In this document: piece after piece, positions 1-6,972 of the stretch
Layout of the letters: the number at the start of each line of letters is the position of its first letter
Numbering within the stretch: the stretch's first letter is position 1
Assembly (NCBI RefSeq): GCF_003336875.1
Contig: NZ_QGNJ01000001.1
Coordinates: 434,001 to 498,000 of the forward strand
From: Oleisolibacter albus
GTDB taxonomy: Bacteria > Pseudomonadota > Alphaproteobacteria > Azospirillales > Azospirillaceae
Length of the DNA: 64,000 nucleotides
Direction of reading: 5' to 3'
Notes under the pieces: model-generated
The model's input: only the letters and a program-made list of their open reading frames with translations
What the model was told of the DNA's origin: nothing
Databases searched by the model: none
Translations under genes and position numbers: made by a program

Positions 1-1
1 T

Positions 2-742
2 ATCGACGAGATGAAGGCGCGGCTGGACGAATTCTTCATCACCAAGCCCAAGGCCGACATTGTGGTGAAGCCGGTGGAGGCCTTCCGCGAGAACGCCACC
101 CCCAGCGCCTTCTACGAGCAGTCCAGCCCCGACGGGAAGCGTCCCGGCGTGTTCTATGCCAACCTGTCCGACATGTCGGTGCAGACGCGGCACGACCTGC
201 AATCGCTGTGCTTCCACGAAGCCATCCCCGGTCACCACATGCAGGTGGCCATCGCCCAGGAGATGGAGGGCCTGCCCACCTTCCGCCGCTTCGGCTTCGA
301 CGTGGCCTATGGCGAGGGCTGGGCCATGTATTCCGAGCGCATGGCCAAGGATTTCGGCTTCTACAAGGAGCCCTGGTCGGAGGCCGGCCGCATCGCCTCG
401 GAGCTGTTCCGCGCCGGGCGGCTGGTGGTGGACACCGGCATCCACCACAAGAAATGGACGCGCGAGCAGGCCATCGCCTGGATGGCCGAGAACACGGCCA
501 ACAGCCTGGCCGACAACGAGAACGAGATCGAGCGCTACTTCGTCTGGCCCGGCCAGGCGCTGGGCTACAAGATCGGCATGAACAAGATCCTGGACCTGCG
601 CGAGACGGCCCGGCGGGAGCTGGGGCCGAAATTCGACCTGCGCGGCTTCCACGAGGTGGTGCTGACCAACGGCTCGGTGATCCTGCCGGTGCTGGAGGAA
701 CTGGTCCTGGCCTGGATCGACGACGTGAAGCGGGGGGCGTGA
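2..742 (+). CDS. DUF885 family metallopeptidase-like protein (C-terminal part)
   Basis: The reading frame is open from the first complete codon at the left edge, so this is the C-terminal 246 residues of a longer protein; DUF885 proteins are usually about 550-600 residues. The segment carries a zinc-peptidase-like HEAIPGH motif (nucleotides about 217-237), followed by the conserved GEGWAMYSE stretch and a WPGQALGY motif near the end, all typical of DUF885 (PF05960). Some family members act on peptides or opine-like substrates, but the substrate here cannot be inferred. The N-terminus, and hence any signal peptide, lies outside the window. Confidence 0.85.
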   Translation: MDEMKARLDEFFITKPKADIVVKPVEAFRENATPSAFYEQSSPDGKRPGVFYANLSDMSVQTRHDLQSLCFHEAIPGHHMQVAIAQEMEGLPTFRRFGFDVAYGEGWAMYSERMAKDFGFYKEPWSEAGRIASELFRAGRLVVDTGIHHKKWTREQAIAWMAENTANSLADNENEIERYFVWPGQALGYKIGMNKILDLRETARRELGPKFDLRGFHEVVLTNGSVILPVLEELVLAWIDDVKRGA

Positions 743-804
743 CCCCCCGAGGCGGTTCAGCCCCCCGGCACCAGCGTCAGCCGCATCGGCTTGGCCCCGG
801 GGGG

Positions 805-820
805 CTCCGCCTGTGCGGAG
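805..820. repeat. Short REP-like palindrome
   Basis: CTCCGC and GCGGAG arms flank a CTGT loop in the gap between the DUF885 gene and prfB. The same arms with loop CTGC recur at 35387-35402 between mlaF and the glycan operon, which suggests a dispersed intergenic palindrome. It has no adjoining T-run. Confidence 0.4.
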
Positions 821-854
821 GGCGGCGCCATGAAGATCCGTGGCGCCATGAAAA

Positions 855-879
855 AGGCCCGCAGCGTGGCTGCGGGCCT
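855..879 (-). terminator. Intrinsic terminator of prfB
   Basis: An 11-bp GC-rich stem with a 3-nt loop is followed, on the minus strand, by a run of five T. It lies about 20 nt after the prfB stop codon, as expected for a Rho-independent terminator. Confidence 0.8.
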
Positions 880-898
880 CATTACGGTCGGCAGGAGA

Positions 899-2021
899 TC
901 AGGCCGCGGCCTCGTCCCCCTGGCCCTTGATGCGGTGGGCCAGAGCGGCCTGGAGGAACTGGTCCAGGTCGCCGTCCAGCACGCCGCCGCTGTTGCTGGT
1001 CTCCACCCCGGTGCGCAGGTCCTTCACCATCTGATAGGGCTGCAGCACGTAGGAACGGATCTGGTGGCCCCAGCCGATGTCGGTCTTGGTGGCCTCCAGG
1101 GCGCTGGCCGCCTCCTCGCGCTTGCGCAGCTCCATCTCATAGATGCGGGCGCGCAGCATGTCCCAGGCCTTGGCCCGGTTCTTGTGCTGGCTGCGCTCCT
1201 GCTGGCAGGACACGACGATGCCGGTGGGGATGTGGGTGAAGCGGACCGCCGAATCCGTCTTGTTGACGTGCTGACCGCCGGCACCCGAAGCACGGAAGGT
1301 ATCGACCTTCACGTCCTTCTCGTTGATCTCCACCACGATCTTGTCGTCGATCACCGGGGTGACGGCGACGGAGGCGAAGCTGGTGTGACGCCGCGCCTGG
1401 CTGTCGAAGGGGCTGATGCGCACCAGGCGGTGCACGCCCGACTCCGTCTTCAGCCAGCCATAGGCATTGTGGCCCTTGACCTGGATGGTCGCGGACTTGA
1501 TGCCGGCCTCTTCGCCGTTGGTCTCGTCCAGCAGATCGACCTTGTAGCCGTGCTGCTCGGCCCAGCGCGTGTACATGCGCAGCAGGATCAGGGCCCAGTC
1601 CTGGGCCTCGGTGCCGCCGGCGCCGGCATTGACTTCCAGGAAGCAGTCGTTGGGATCGGCTTCACCGGAGAGCAGGCTCTCCAGCTCCATCTTCGCCGCC
1701 CGCTCGCGCAGCGCGGCCAGCGTGGTCTGGGCGTCGTCGATGAGGCTTTCGTCCCCCTCGGCCTCGGCCATTTCCACCAGTTCCAGCGTGTCGCGCAGCT
1801 CCTGCTCGACCTGGCGGGTGCCGGTCAGCGCGCTGTCGAGCTGGTTCTTCTCCCGCAGCAGCTTCTGCGCCCGCTCGGGATCGTTCCAGAGATTGGGGTC
1901 TTCGGTCAGCGCATTCAGTTCATCGAGGCGGAACAGGGATTTCTCCCAGTCAAAGATGCCTCCTCAGCAGGGCCAAGGACTGTTCAACAGCCTCGGCCAC
2001 CGCTTGGATCTCGGCCCGCAT
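899..2021 (-). CDS. prfB: Peptide chain release factor 2, made by +1 programmed frameshift
   Basis: RF2 recognises UGA and UAA stop codons and triggers peptide release on the ribosome. Translation starts at ATG 2021 behind an AGGAG site, runs 23 codons to an in-frame TGA at 1952-1950, then shifts +1 at CTTTGAC to continue to 899. This gives a 373-residue protein (E. coli RF2 has 365). The shifted frame contains the SPF anticodon tripeptide (about residues 203-205) and the GGQ catalytic loop (about 248-250), both at normal spacing. A caller that ignores the shift would start at the internal ATG 1777 and lose 81 residues. The gene stands alone and ends at the terminator at 855-879. Confidence 0.97.
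1949..1964 (-). promoter_or_regulatory. prfB programmed +1 frameshift signal
   Basis: On the minus strand, an internal Shine-Dalgarno AGGAGG (1964-1959) lies three bases before CTT TGA C (1955-1949). This is the classic arrangement: the internal SD and the slow in-frame UGA push the ribosome forward one base when RF2 is scarce, so RF2 controls its own synthesis. Confidence 0.95.
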
Positions 2022-2073
2022 GGCGGTCTCCTGTCGATCAAGGGTGAGTCGGTTTCACGGACTCGACGGAACG

Positions 2074-2102
2074 TAACGGATTCGTCAAGGACGAACCCGT
2101 TA
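2074..2102. repeat. 13-bp inverted repeat upstream of prfB
   Basis: Arms at 2074-2086 and 2090-2102 pair over 13 bp with one G-T mismatch around a 3-nt loop. No T-run follows on either strand. It lies between the regulator gene stop and the prfB start, so it may be a leader hairpin of prfB or an operator. Its role is not known. Confidence 0.4.
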
Positions 2103-2163
2103 TGTAGCGGCCGCGGGCCGGAACGCCAAGACTCTTTGCACCGGGGCCTCCGCCGGGACGATA

Positions 2164-2634
2164 TCAATCCAGGGGCATACCGCCATCGAGACGCCCATCG
2201 ACAAACCCATCCACATGCATGGACAGTTCGCGCTCGGCGGCACCATGGGCCACGGCATAGAGCCGCGCCACCATGCTGCCCTTCTCCACGGGGCCGAAAG
2301 CACGGCCGCTTTCCTGCTCCTTGCGTTCGACCGTCCGGATCATGGCGGCCAACAGGATCTCGTCGAGGCCGGGGGAAACGACGGGCTTGGCCGGCGGGGG
2401 AGTCGACCGCTGCTCCGTCTCGACCAGCATCGGGCCACGCCCCGACAGCAGCCAGTTGATGTTGACCCCCCAGCCCAGCAGAAGCTGCAGCCAGTCGAGC
2501 TTCGGCGGGCCATCCTCCCCTTCATAGGCAGCGTAGGTCGAGGTTGGCAGACCGAGCTTTGCTGCCATCCGGGCCCGGCTGTTGAGACCGAACTGCCGGC
2601 GCACCAGCGACAGCCTGTGTGCGATCGGATTCAT
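2164..2634 (-). CDS. CI-like helix-turn-helix (XRE-type) regulator
   Basis: A 156-residue protein whose first about 60 residues resemble a phage-repressor/XRE helix-turn-helix: a helix starting IAHRLSLVRRQFG, then RMAAKLGLPTSTYAAYE and WGVNINWLLSGRG, the usual end of such domains. The C-terminal half has no peptidase or dimerisation motif that I recognise. ATG 2634 was chosen because GGAGG lies 5 nt upstream; a GTG two codons earlier sits inside that ribosome site. No phage genes are nearby, so it is probably a chromosomal regulator. Its targets are unknown; a short palindrome upstream at 2764-2777 could be its own operator. Confidence 0.75.
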   Translation of the reverse strand: MNPIAHRLSLVRRQFGLNSRARMAAKLGLPTSTYAAYEGEDGPPKLDWLQLLLGWGVNINWLLSGRGPMLVETEQRSTPPPAKPVVSPGLDEILLAAMIRTVERKEQESGRAFGPVEKGSMVARLYAVAHGAAERELSMHVDGFVDGRLDGGMPLD

Positions 2635-3324
2635 GAGCACCTCCCGCCCCTATGGCGGTGCAGTACCGGAACTTCCGATTTTCTGACAATCTCGGCCCCA
2701 GAAAACCGCCATTGGTTACTGGGATATGCTGAAATGCCGAAAAAGTCGTAAAGCACAGGGGTGAAATCTACCGATTTATCGTTGACAGTCGGTTTTTCGT
2801 TTAATAGCTTGATTTTCATCGACATCGTTCTTCAGCACGATGGGAAGGGGGCAAACCTTCCCTGGGTTACGTCCGGTTGACGGGGGCAATGATGTACGGA
2901 ACGACAGGTGAATGGGGCCTCCCCCTTTCGCATGACGTGACCGCCATCGACTGGAGTGGCTGAAACCAGCATGGCCGCAGAAGCCAGCGTGATCATAAAA
3001 TCCTAAGAAATCTCACCACCTCTCGTCGCATGACGCGGGTGAGGTGGAAGTTGGTCCAAGCGGACAGCGGCGTTGTGTCGCTGCACCGACTTCTCTTTTT
3101 GCGTGCATCTGCGTGCCACCCCTCCTCGCAGAGACCCATCGGTCATCCTACCGTGGGCACCGGCCGCTCGCGCGCCAAAATCCGAAATCGCTCCCTTCTC
3201 CTGCCCGGTCTCCGCCGCGGGATGGGAGTGCCTTTGCCTGTTGGGGGCTGGCACAGCCGGTCAGGAACGAGGATCGAGGCATTGGGGGCATCGTGCGGGG
3301 CGGGGCAGGAATAGGATAGCTTTC
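2635..3324. other. Long intergenic region
   Basis: About 690 nt between the regulator gene and the chemoreceptor. The part near the regulator (2660-2830) is much more AT-rich than the surroundings and looks like promoter DNA. Short open frames on both strands lack ribosome sites and coding character. I see no RNA gene or repeat in 2830-3324. Confidence 0.5.
2764..2777. promoter_or_regulatory. Possible operator palindrome
   Basis: AAATC and GATTT arms are separated by 4 nt in an AT-rich stretch upstream of the CI-like regulator gene. A TTGACA hexamer begins 5 nt further on (2782-2787, plus strand), but no convincing -10 follows at normal spacing. The assignment rests on position and symmetry only. 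Confidence 0.25.
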
Positions 3325-5010
3325 ATGCTAAACAATATCCGGATCAGCACAAAGATTCTGGCAGTTGTCGCCTTTCTGGCTCTGACCGCCGGCGTGATCG
3401 CCGGTATCGGCATCTGGAGCCTGTCGGAGGTCAGCACCTCCAGCACCCACATCCACATGGCGTCCAAGGATGTGCTCTTCGGCGCCCGCATCCGCCGGCT
3501 GGCGGTGGAATTGAGCCGCGAGGAACAGCGGCTGGTCGGGAATCCGGCGGCGGTGGCCAGCATCACGGCCACAACGGCCAAACAGCGGCAGGAGATCGAG
3601 ACCTATCTGGCTGAACTGGCAAAGACCAAGACCCCGGCCAGCACCCCGCTGCTGGAGGCGACAGAGGCCGCCTATCGCCGCTATGCCAACAGCCTGACGC
3701 AGACGCTGGGAGCCGCCGGCGGCTCGGGCACGGACGCGGAAAAGCGCGCGTCCATCCTGACCGCCATCCAGACCAGCAGCGAGGCCCTGGCCGCCTTCGA
3801 GAAGGCGGTTCTGGATTATGTCAACCATATCAACGCGCAGGAGGACCGGATCGCCGCCGATGTGGCCAGCATGGCCCAGCGGACCGAGACGGTCCTGATC
3901 ATCATTGCCCTGGGCGGCATCGCGCTCGGCCTGGGCATCGGCCTGGCCGTGGCCCGTCAGGGCATTATCGCCCCGCTGAATGCGGTGGTCGCCTGTCTGC
4001 GCCGGCTGGCCGACGGGGATCTGACGGTGGAGGTCTTCGGCGTCGGCCGCCGCGACGAGATCGGGGCCATCGCCGAGACCATGCAGGTGTTCAAGCAGAA
4101 TGCCCTTGAGCGCGAACGGATGGCCGAGGCCCGGCGCCAGGAACAGCAGATCAAGGAAGAACGGACCCGCACCGTCACCGCCATGATCTCCCGCTTCGAT
4201 GGCGAGGTGAGCGAGATCCTGCAGGTGGTGACCTCCGCCGCCACCGAGCTGGAGGCCACGGCCCAGAGCCTGTCCTCGGCCGCCGAGCAGGTGTCGCAGC
4301 AGTCCGGCGTGGTGGCCAGTTCCACCCGTCAGGCCTCGGCCAGTGTCCAGACCGTGGCGTCCGCGACCGAGGAGATGTCCAGCTCCATCCAGGAGGTGGC
4401 GCGGCAGATGAGCACGTCACGCGACATGGCCAGCCGCGCCACGGAAGAGGCCACGGCGGCACAGACCCGCATCCGCCAGCTGGACGAGGCCGGCAAGCGC
4501 ATCAACGACGTCATCGCCCTGATCGAGAGCATCGCCGGCCAGACCAATCTGCTGGCCCTGAACGCCACCATCGAGGCGGCCCGGGCCGGCGAGGCCGGCA
4601 AGGGCTTCGCCGTGGTCGCCAGCGAGGTCAAGACCCTGGCCAACCAGACGGCCCGCGCCACCGATGATATCCGCGGCCAGATCGCCGGCATGCAGGACAC
4701 CATCCAGCACACGGTCGATGCCATCACCCGCGTGACCGACGTCATCTACCGGCTGAACGAGATGGCGACATCGGTCGCCTCGGCGGTGGAAGAGCAGACA
4801 GCCGCCACCGGCGAGATCAGCCGCAACGCCACCGAAGCGGCCATCGGCACCGAGGAGGTGGTCAGGGCCATCGGCGGCGTCCAGGGCGGGGCCGCCAGCT
4901 CCGCCTCCGGTGCCGTGCAGGTGCTGACCGCATCCCGAGACCTGGCAAGCCGGGCCGTGCGGCTGCGGCAGTCGGTCGAAACCTTCATTACGGGTGTTAA
5001 AGCCAGTTGA
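3325..5010 (+). CDS. Methyl-accepting chemotaxis protein
   Basis: A 561-residue inner-membrane chemoreceptor. It has a transmembrane helix at about residues 9-31, a periplasmic region of about 155 residues resembling a four-helix-bundle (4HB_MCP) sensor, a second transmembrane helix at about 190-212, a HAMP domain, and a long cytoplasmic coiled-coil signalling domain. The hairpin tip, which contacts CheA and CheW, contains ESIAGQTNLLALNATIEAAR and is followed by GKGFAVVASEVK. Start ATG 3325 gives a proper N-terminal anchor; the open frame extends 84 codons upstream without coding character. It is an orphan with no chemotaxis genes beside it, and its ligand is unknown. Confidence 0.95.
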   Translation: MLNNIRISTKILAVVAFLALTAGVIAGIGIWSLSEVSTSSTHIHMASKDVLFGARIRRLAVELSREEQRLVGNPAAVASITATTAKQRQEIETYLAELAKTKTPASTPLLEATEAAYRRYANSLTQTLGAAGGSGTDAEKRASILTAIQTSSEALAAFEKAVLDYVNHINAQEDRIAADVASMAQRTETVLIIIALGGIALGLGIGLAVARQGIIAPLNAVVACLRRLADGDLTVEVFGVGRRDEIGAIAETMQVFKQNALERERMAEARRQEQQIKEERTRTVTAMISRFDGEVSEILQVVTSAATELEATAQSLSSAAEQVSQQSGVVASSTRQASASVQTVASATEEMSSSIQEVARQMSTSRDMASRATEEATAAQTRIRQLDEAGKRINDVIALIESIAGQTNLLALNATIEAARAGEAGKGFAVVASEVKTLANQTARATDDIRGQIAGMQDTIQHTVDAITRVTDVIYRLNEMATSVASAVEEQTAATGEISRNATEAAIGTEEVVRAIGGVQGGAASSASGAVQVLTASRDLASRAVRLRQSVETFITGVKAS

Positions 5011-5038
5011 GCACAGACGTCCAGCAGACGGCACAGCC

Positions 5039-5254
5039 ATGACCGGGAAAGCGCTTCCCCCCGACGCTGGCCCCAAGCGGCCCGCCCGGCAATTGACCCT
5101 GGCCGAACGGGTAGCCCGCCTGGCCTGGTTCGACTGTGCCGACGGCGCCACCCGCCGTGACCTGGCCCACCAGTCGGCCCGCCCCCAGTCCCAGGGCGCG
5201 CCGACAGGCGAGGCCCGGCCCTTCTCTGTGCGCAAGCCGCGCCCGTTGCGCTAG
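5039..5254 (+). CDS. Small hypothetical protein (doubtful)
   Basis: An open frame of 71 codons, 28 nt after the chemoreceptor stop. The product would be basic and rich in Ala, Arg and Pro, with one helix-like stretch (LTLAERVARLAWF). No clear ribosome site precedes ATG 5039 and I recognise no family. It could be a short gene co-transcribed with the chemoreceptor or a chance frame. Confidence 0.25.
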   Translation: MTGKALPPDAGPKRPARQLTLAERVARLAWFDCADGATRRDLAHQSARPQSQGAPTGEARPFSVRKPRPLR

Positions 5255-5394
5255 GCGCCGCTCCCGTCCGCGTTCCGGCCGCCGCCGGAACGCAGGCGGG
5301 ACGCGGACATGGCAGCCGGGCACGCACGCCCTTGCCAGGACACTGCCTCTTACGGGATGATCGCGATGGCGGTCACCCCGATAGGACGACTCGG

Positions 5395-5967
5395 ATGTAT
5401 TACCCGGAGGCCCTGCCCCCGATCATCGCCTTCCTGCGTGACATCGGCCTCGCGGTGGAGATCGGGCCGGGAGCAGCGGGCGGCTTCCTGCCGGGGGTCA
5501 ATATCCATGCCGGAATCCTGCATGTGGACCCGGATACCCTGGTCGGTTCAGGCGACGTGCTGCACGAGGCGGGTCACATCGCCATCGTGCCCCGGCGCTT
5601 CTGGCCGCAGCTGGGCACCGATCTGCAACAGAGCACCACCGCCGCCATCACGGCGGAGATGGGGGTACCGGATGATCCGGTCCTGCGCCAGATCCAGCTG
5701 AACAGCGAGGGCATGGCCCAGGCCTGGTCCTATGCCGCGGCCCTGGCCATCGGCGTGCCGCCGGCCTGCATCTTCTTCCCCGGCGCCTACAAGCACACCG
5801 ATTATGAGGGCACCCACCCCATGCAGCGCTGGATCGAGAGCGGAACCCATTTCGGTCTTCCGTCCCTGGCCCAAGCCGGCATGACCGGCGTCGCCGGCCC
5901 CTTTGCCCTGCTCCAGAACAACGGCCTGCCGCCCTTTCCGCAGATGACGCGCTGGCTGCTGGACTGA
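5395..5967 (+). CDS. Hypothetical protein with HEAGH metal-binding motif
   Basis: A 190-residue protein with HEAGH (about residues 57-61), the His-Glu-x-x-His arrangement of zincin-type metallopeptidases, near a VNIHAG segment. No signal peptide or membrane helix is visible. The C-terminal half is rich in aromatic residues (FFPGAYKHTDYEG) and lacks a further motif I can name. It stands alone and ends just before a strong terminator. Start ATG 5395 has a weak AGGA site. It may be a small cytoplasmic metalloprotease-like protein related to ImmA/IrrE-type folds, but catalysis is not established. Confidence 0.8.
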   Translation: MYYPEALPPIIAFLRDIGLAVEIGPGAAGGFLPGVNIHAGILHVDPDTLVGSGDVLHEAGHIAIVPRRFWPQLGTDLQQSTTAAITAEMGVPDDPVLRQIQLNSEGMAQAWSYAAALAIGVPPACIFFPGAYKHTDYEGTHPMQRWIESGTHFGLPSLAQAGMTGVAGPFALLQNNGLPPFPQMTRWLLD

Positions 5968-6020
5968 CGGGAGCGCCGCCGGGATCTACGGGATGCACAC
6001 CACGTAATTCAAAAAGAAAA

Positions 6021-6048
6021 AGGGTGCGCTCCGGTAGGAGCGCACCCT
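6021..6048. terminator. Bidirectional intrinsic terminator
   Basis: A perfect 12-bp stem with a GGTA loop lies between two convergent genes. A-rich DNA on the left gives T-rich transcript for the minus strand, and a short T-run follows on the right. It can end both the HEAGH gene and ompW. Confidence 0.85.
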
Positions 6049-6098
6049 TTCCTGTATCCGGTTCCTGTATCCGGACCGCGGTGACCCGCGGCCGGCGA

Positions 6099-6767
6099 TC
6101 AGAAGCGGTAGCCGATGCCGACGCCGATCAGCCACGGATCGATGTCCGCATCGCCCTTCACCAGCGGAATACCGGCCAGACCCTTCACCTTGACGTCGGT
6201 GTTCAGGAAGATCTTCTTGACGTCGAAGTTCAGGAGCAGACGGTCGGTGATGAAGTAATCGACACCGGCCTGCAGGGCCCAGCCGAAGCTGTTGTCGTAG
6301 GAGACATCGACGCCCTTAATGTTCTTGCTCTCTTTGTCACCATAGAAAATGGTGTAGTTGATGCCGGCGCCGACATAGGGGCTGAAGGCCGACTTCGGAG
6401 CGAAGTGGTACTGCAGGGTCAGGGTCGGCGGCAGCAGCCAGACGCTGCCCAGATCGGCATCGCCGACCGGCGTGCCGGTGACGCTGACTTCATGCTGGGT
6501 GGTGCCCAGGATCAGCTCGGCGGCGATGTTGTCGGTGAAGAAGTAGCTGAAGTCCAGCTCGGGGATCACCTGGTCGCTGACATGGCCCTTGCCGGCGATC
6601 TTGGCGCCACCGACGGACAGGTTCACATCCTCGTCCGGGGTCACCAGCACGGCGCGGCTGCGCACGATCAGGTCGCCCTTGGCCTTCTCGGCATGAGCCT
6701 GCGGCGCGGCGGCCAGCAGCGCCACGGCGGCGCAGGACATGGCGGCAAAGCCAGCGAAACCTCTCAT
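6099..6767 (-). CDS. ompW: OmpW family outer-membrane protein
   Basis: A 222-residue protein with a signal peptide (hydrophobic core in residues 5-24, cleavage near AHA) and an eight-stranded OmpW-type beta-barrel that ends GYRF with the C-terminal Phe needed for BAM insertion. OmpW proteins form small barrels that pass hydrophobic compounds and often respond to oxygen limitation. ATG 6767 has an AGGAG site 8 nt upstream; the longer open frame to 6929 runs through the promoter. An FNR-type box lies 106 nt upstream, so anaerobic or microaerobic induction is likely. Confidence 0.93.
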   Translation of the reverse strand: MRGFAGFAAMSCAAVALLAAAPQAHAEKAKGDLIVRSRAVLVTPDEDVNLSVGGAKIAGKGHVSDQVIPELDFSYFFTDNIAAELILGTTQHEVSVTGTPVGDADLGSVWLLPPTLTLQYHFAPKSAFSPYVGAGINYTIFYGDKESKNIKGVDVSYDNSFGWALQAGVDYFITDRLLLNFDVKKIFLNTDVKVKGLAGIPLVKGDADIDPWLIGVGIGYRF

Positions 6768-6844
6768 GACTTGCTCTCCTTTATCGTGCGCTCGCCGAAT
6801 AATCAGGTGCGCTGCGCACTTGTGGTTGTCTTTGACAAGGAGAG

Positions 6845-6886
6845 CTTTTAAGGGCCGCACTGGGGTGCTGCCCTGATTTGGATCAA
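6845..6886 (-). promoter_or_regulatory. FNR/FixK box and -10 element of ompW
   Basis: On the minus strand the sequence TTGATCCAAATCAG (6886-6873) matches the FNR consensus TTGAT-N4-ATCAA at 9 of 10 positions. A -10-like TTAAAA lies at 6851-6846. If transcription starts near 6838, the box is centred at about -41.5, the position of a class II FNR-activated promoter. Confidence 0.7.
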
Positions 6887-6972
6887 TTGGAGATTTGCAC
6901 GGCGCGGCCACTGATCTGTTCGGCTGCACCGTGCCATCTTAGCAACAGTTAGGCGACCACCGGACTGACGGA

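Noticed and set aside
899-1777. prfB as a truncated gene or pseudogene
   Set aside because: The in-frame TGA at 1950-1952 sits in a perfect programmed frameshift signal, and the shifted frame gives a full-length RF2.
2164-2634. Prophage remnant around the CI-like regulator
   Set aside because: No integrase, structural genes or attachment repeats are nearby, and the flanks are housekeeping genes.
2631-2825. A 64-codon minus-strand open frame in AT-rich DNA
   Set aside because: It lacks a ribosome site, overlaps the regulator's promoter region and shows no domain.
5270-5293. 10-bp inverted repeat as a terminator of the chemoreceptor gene
   Set aside because: The stem is real but no T-run follows on either strand, so termination is not supported.
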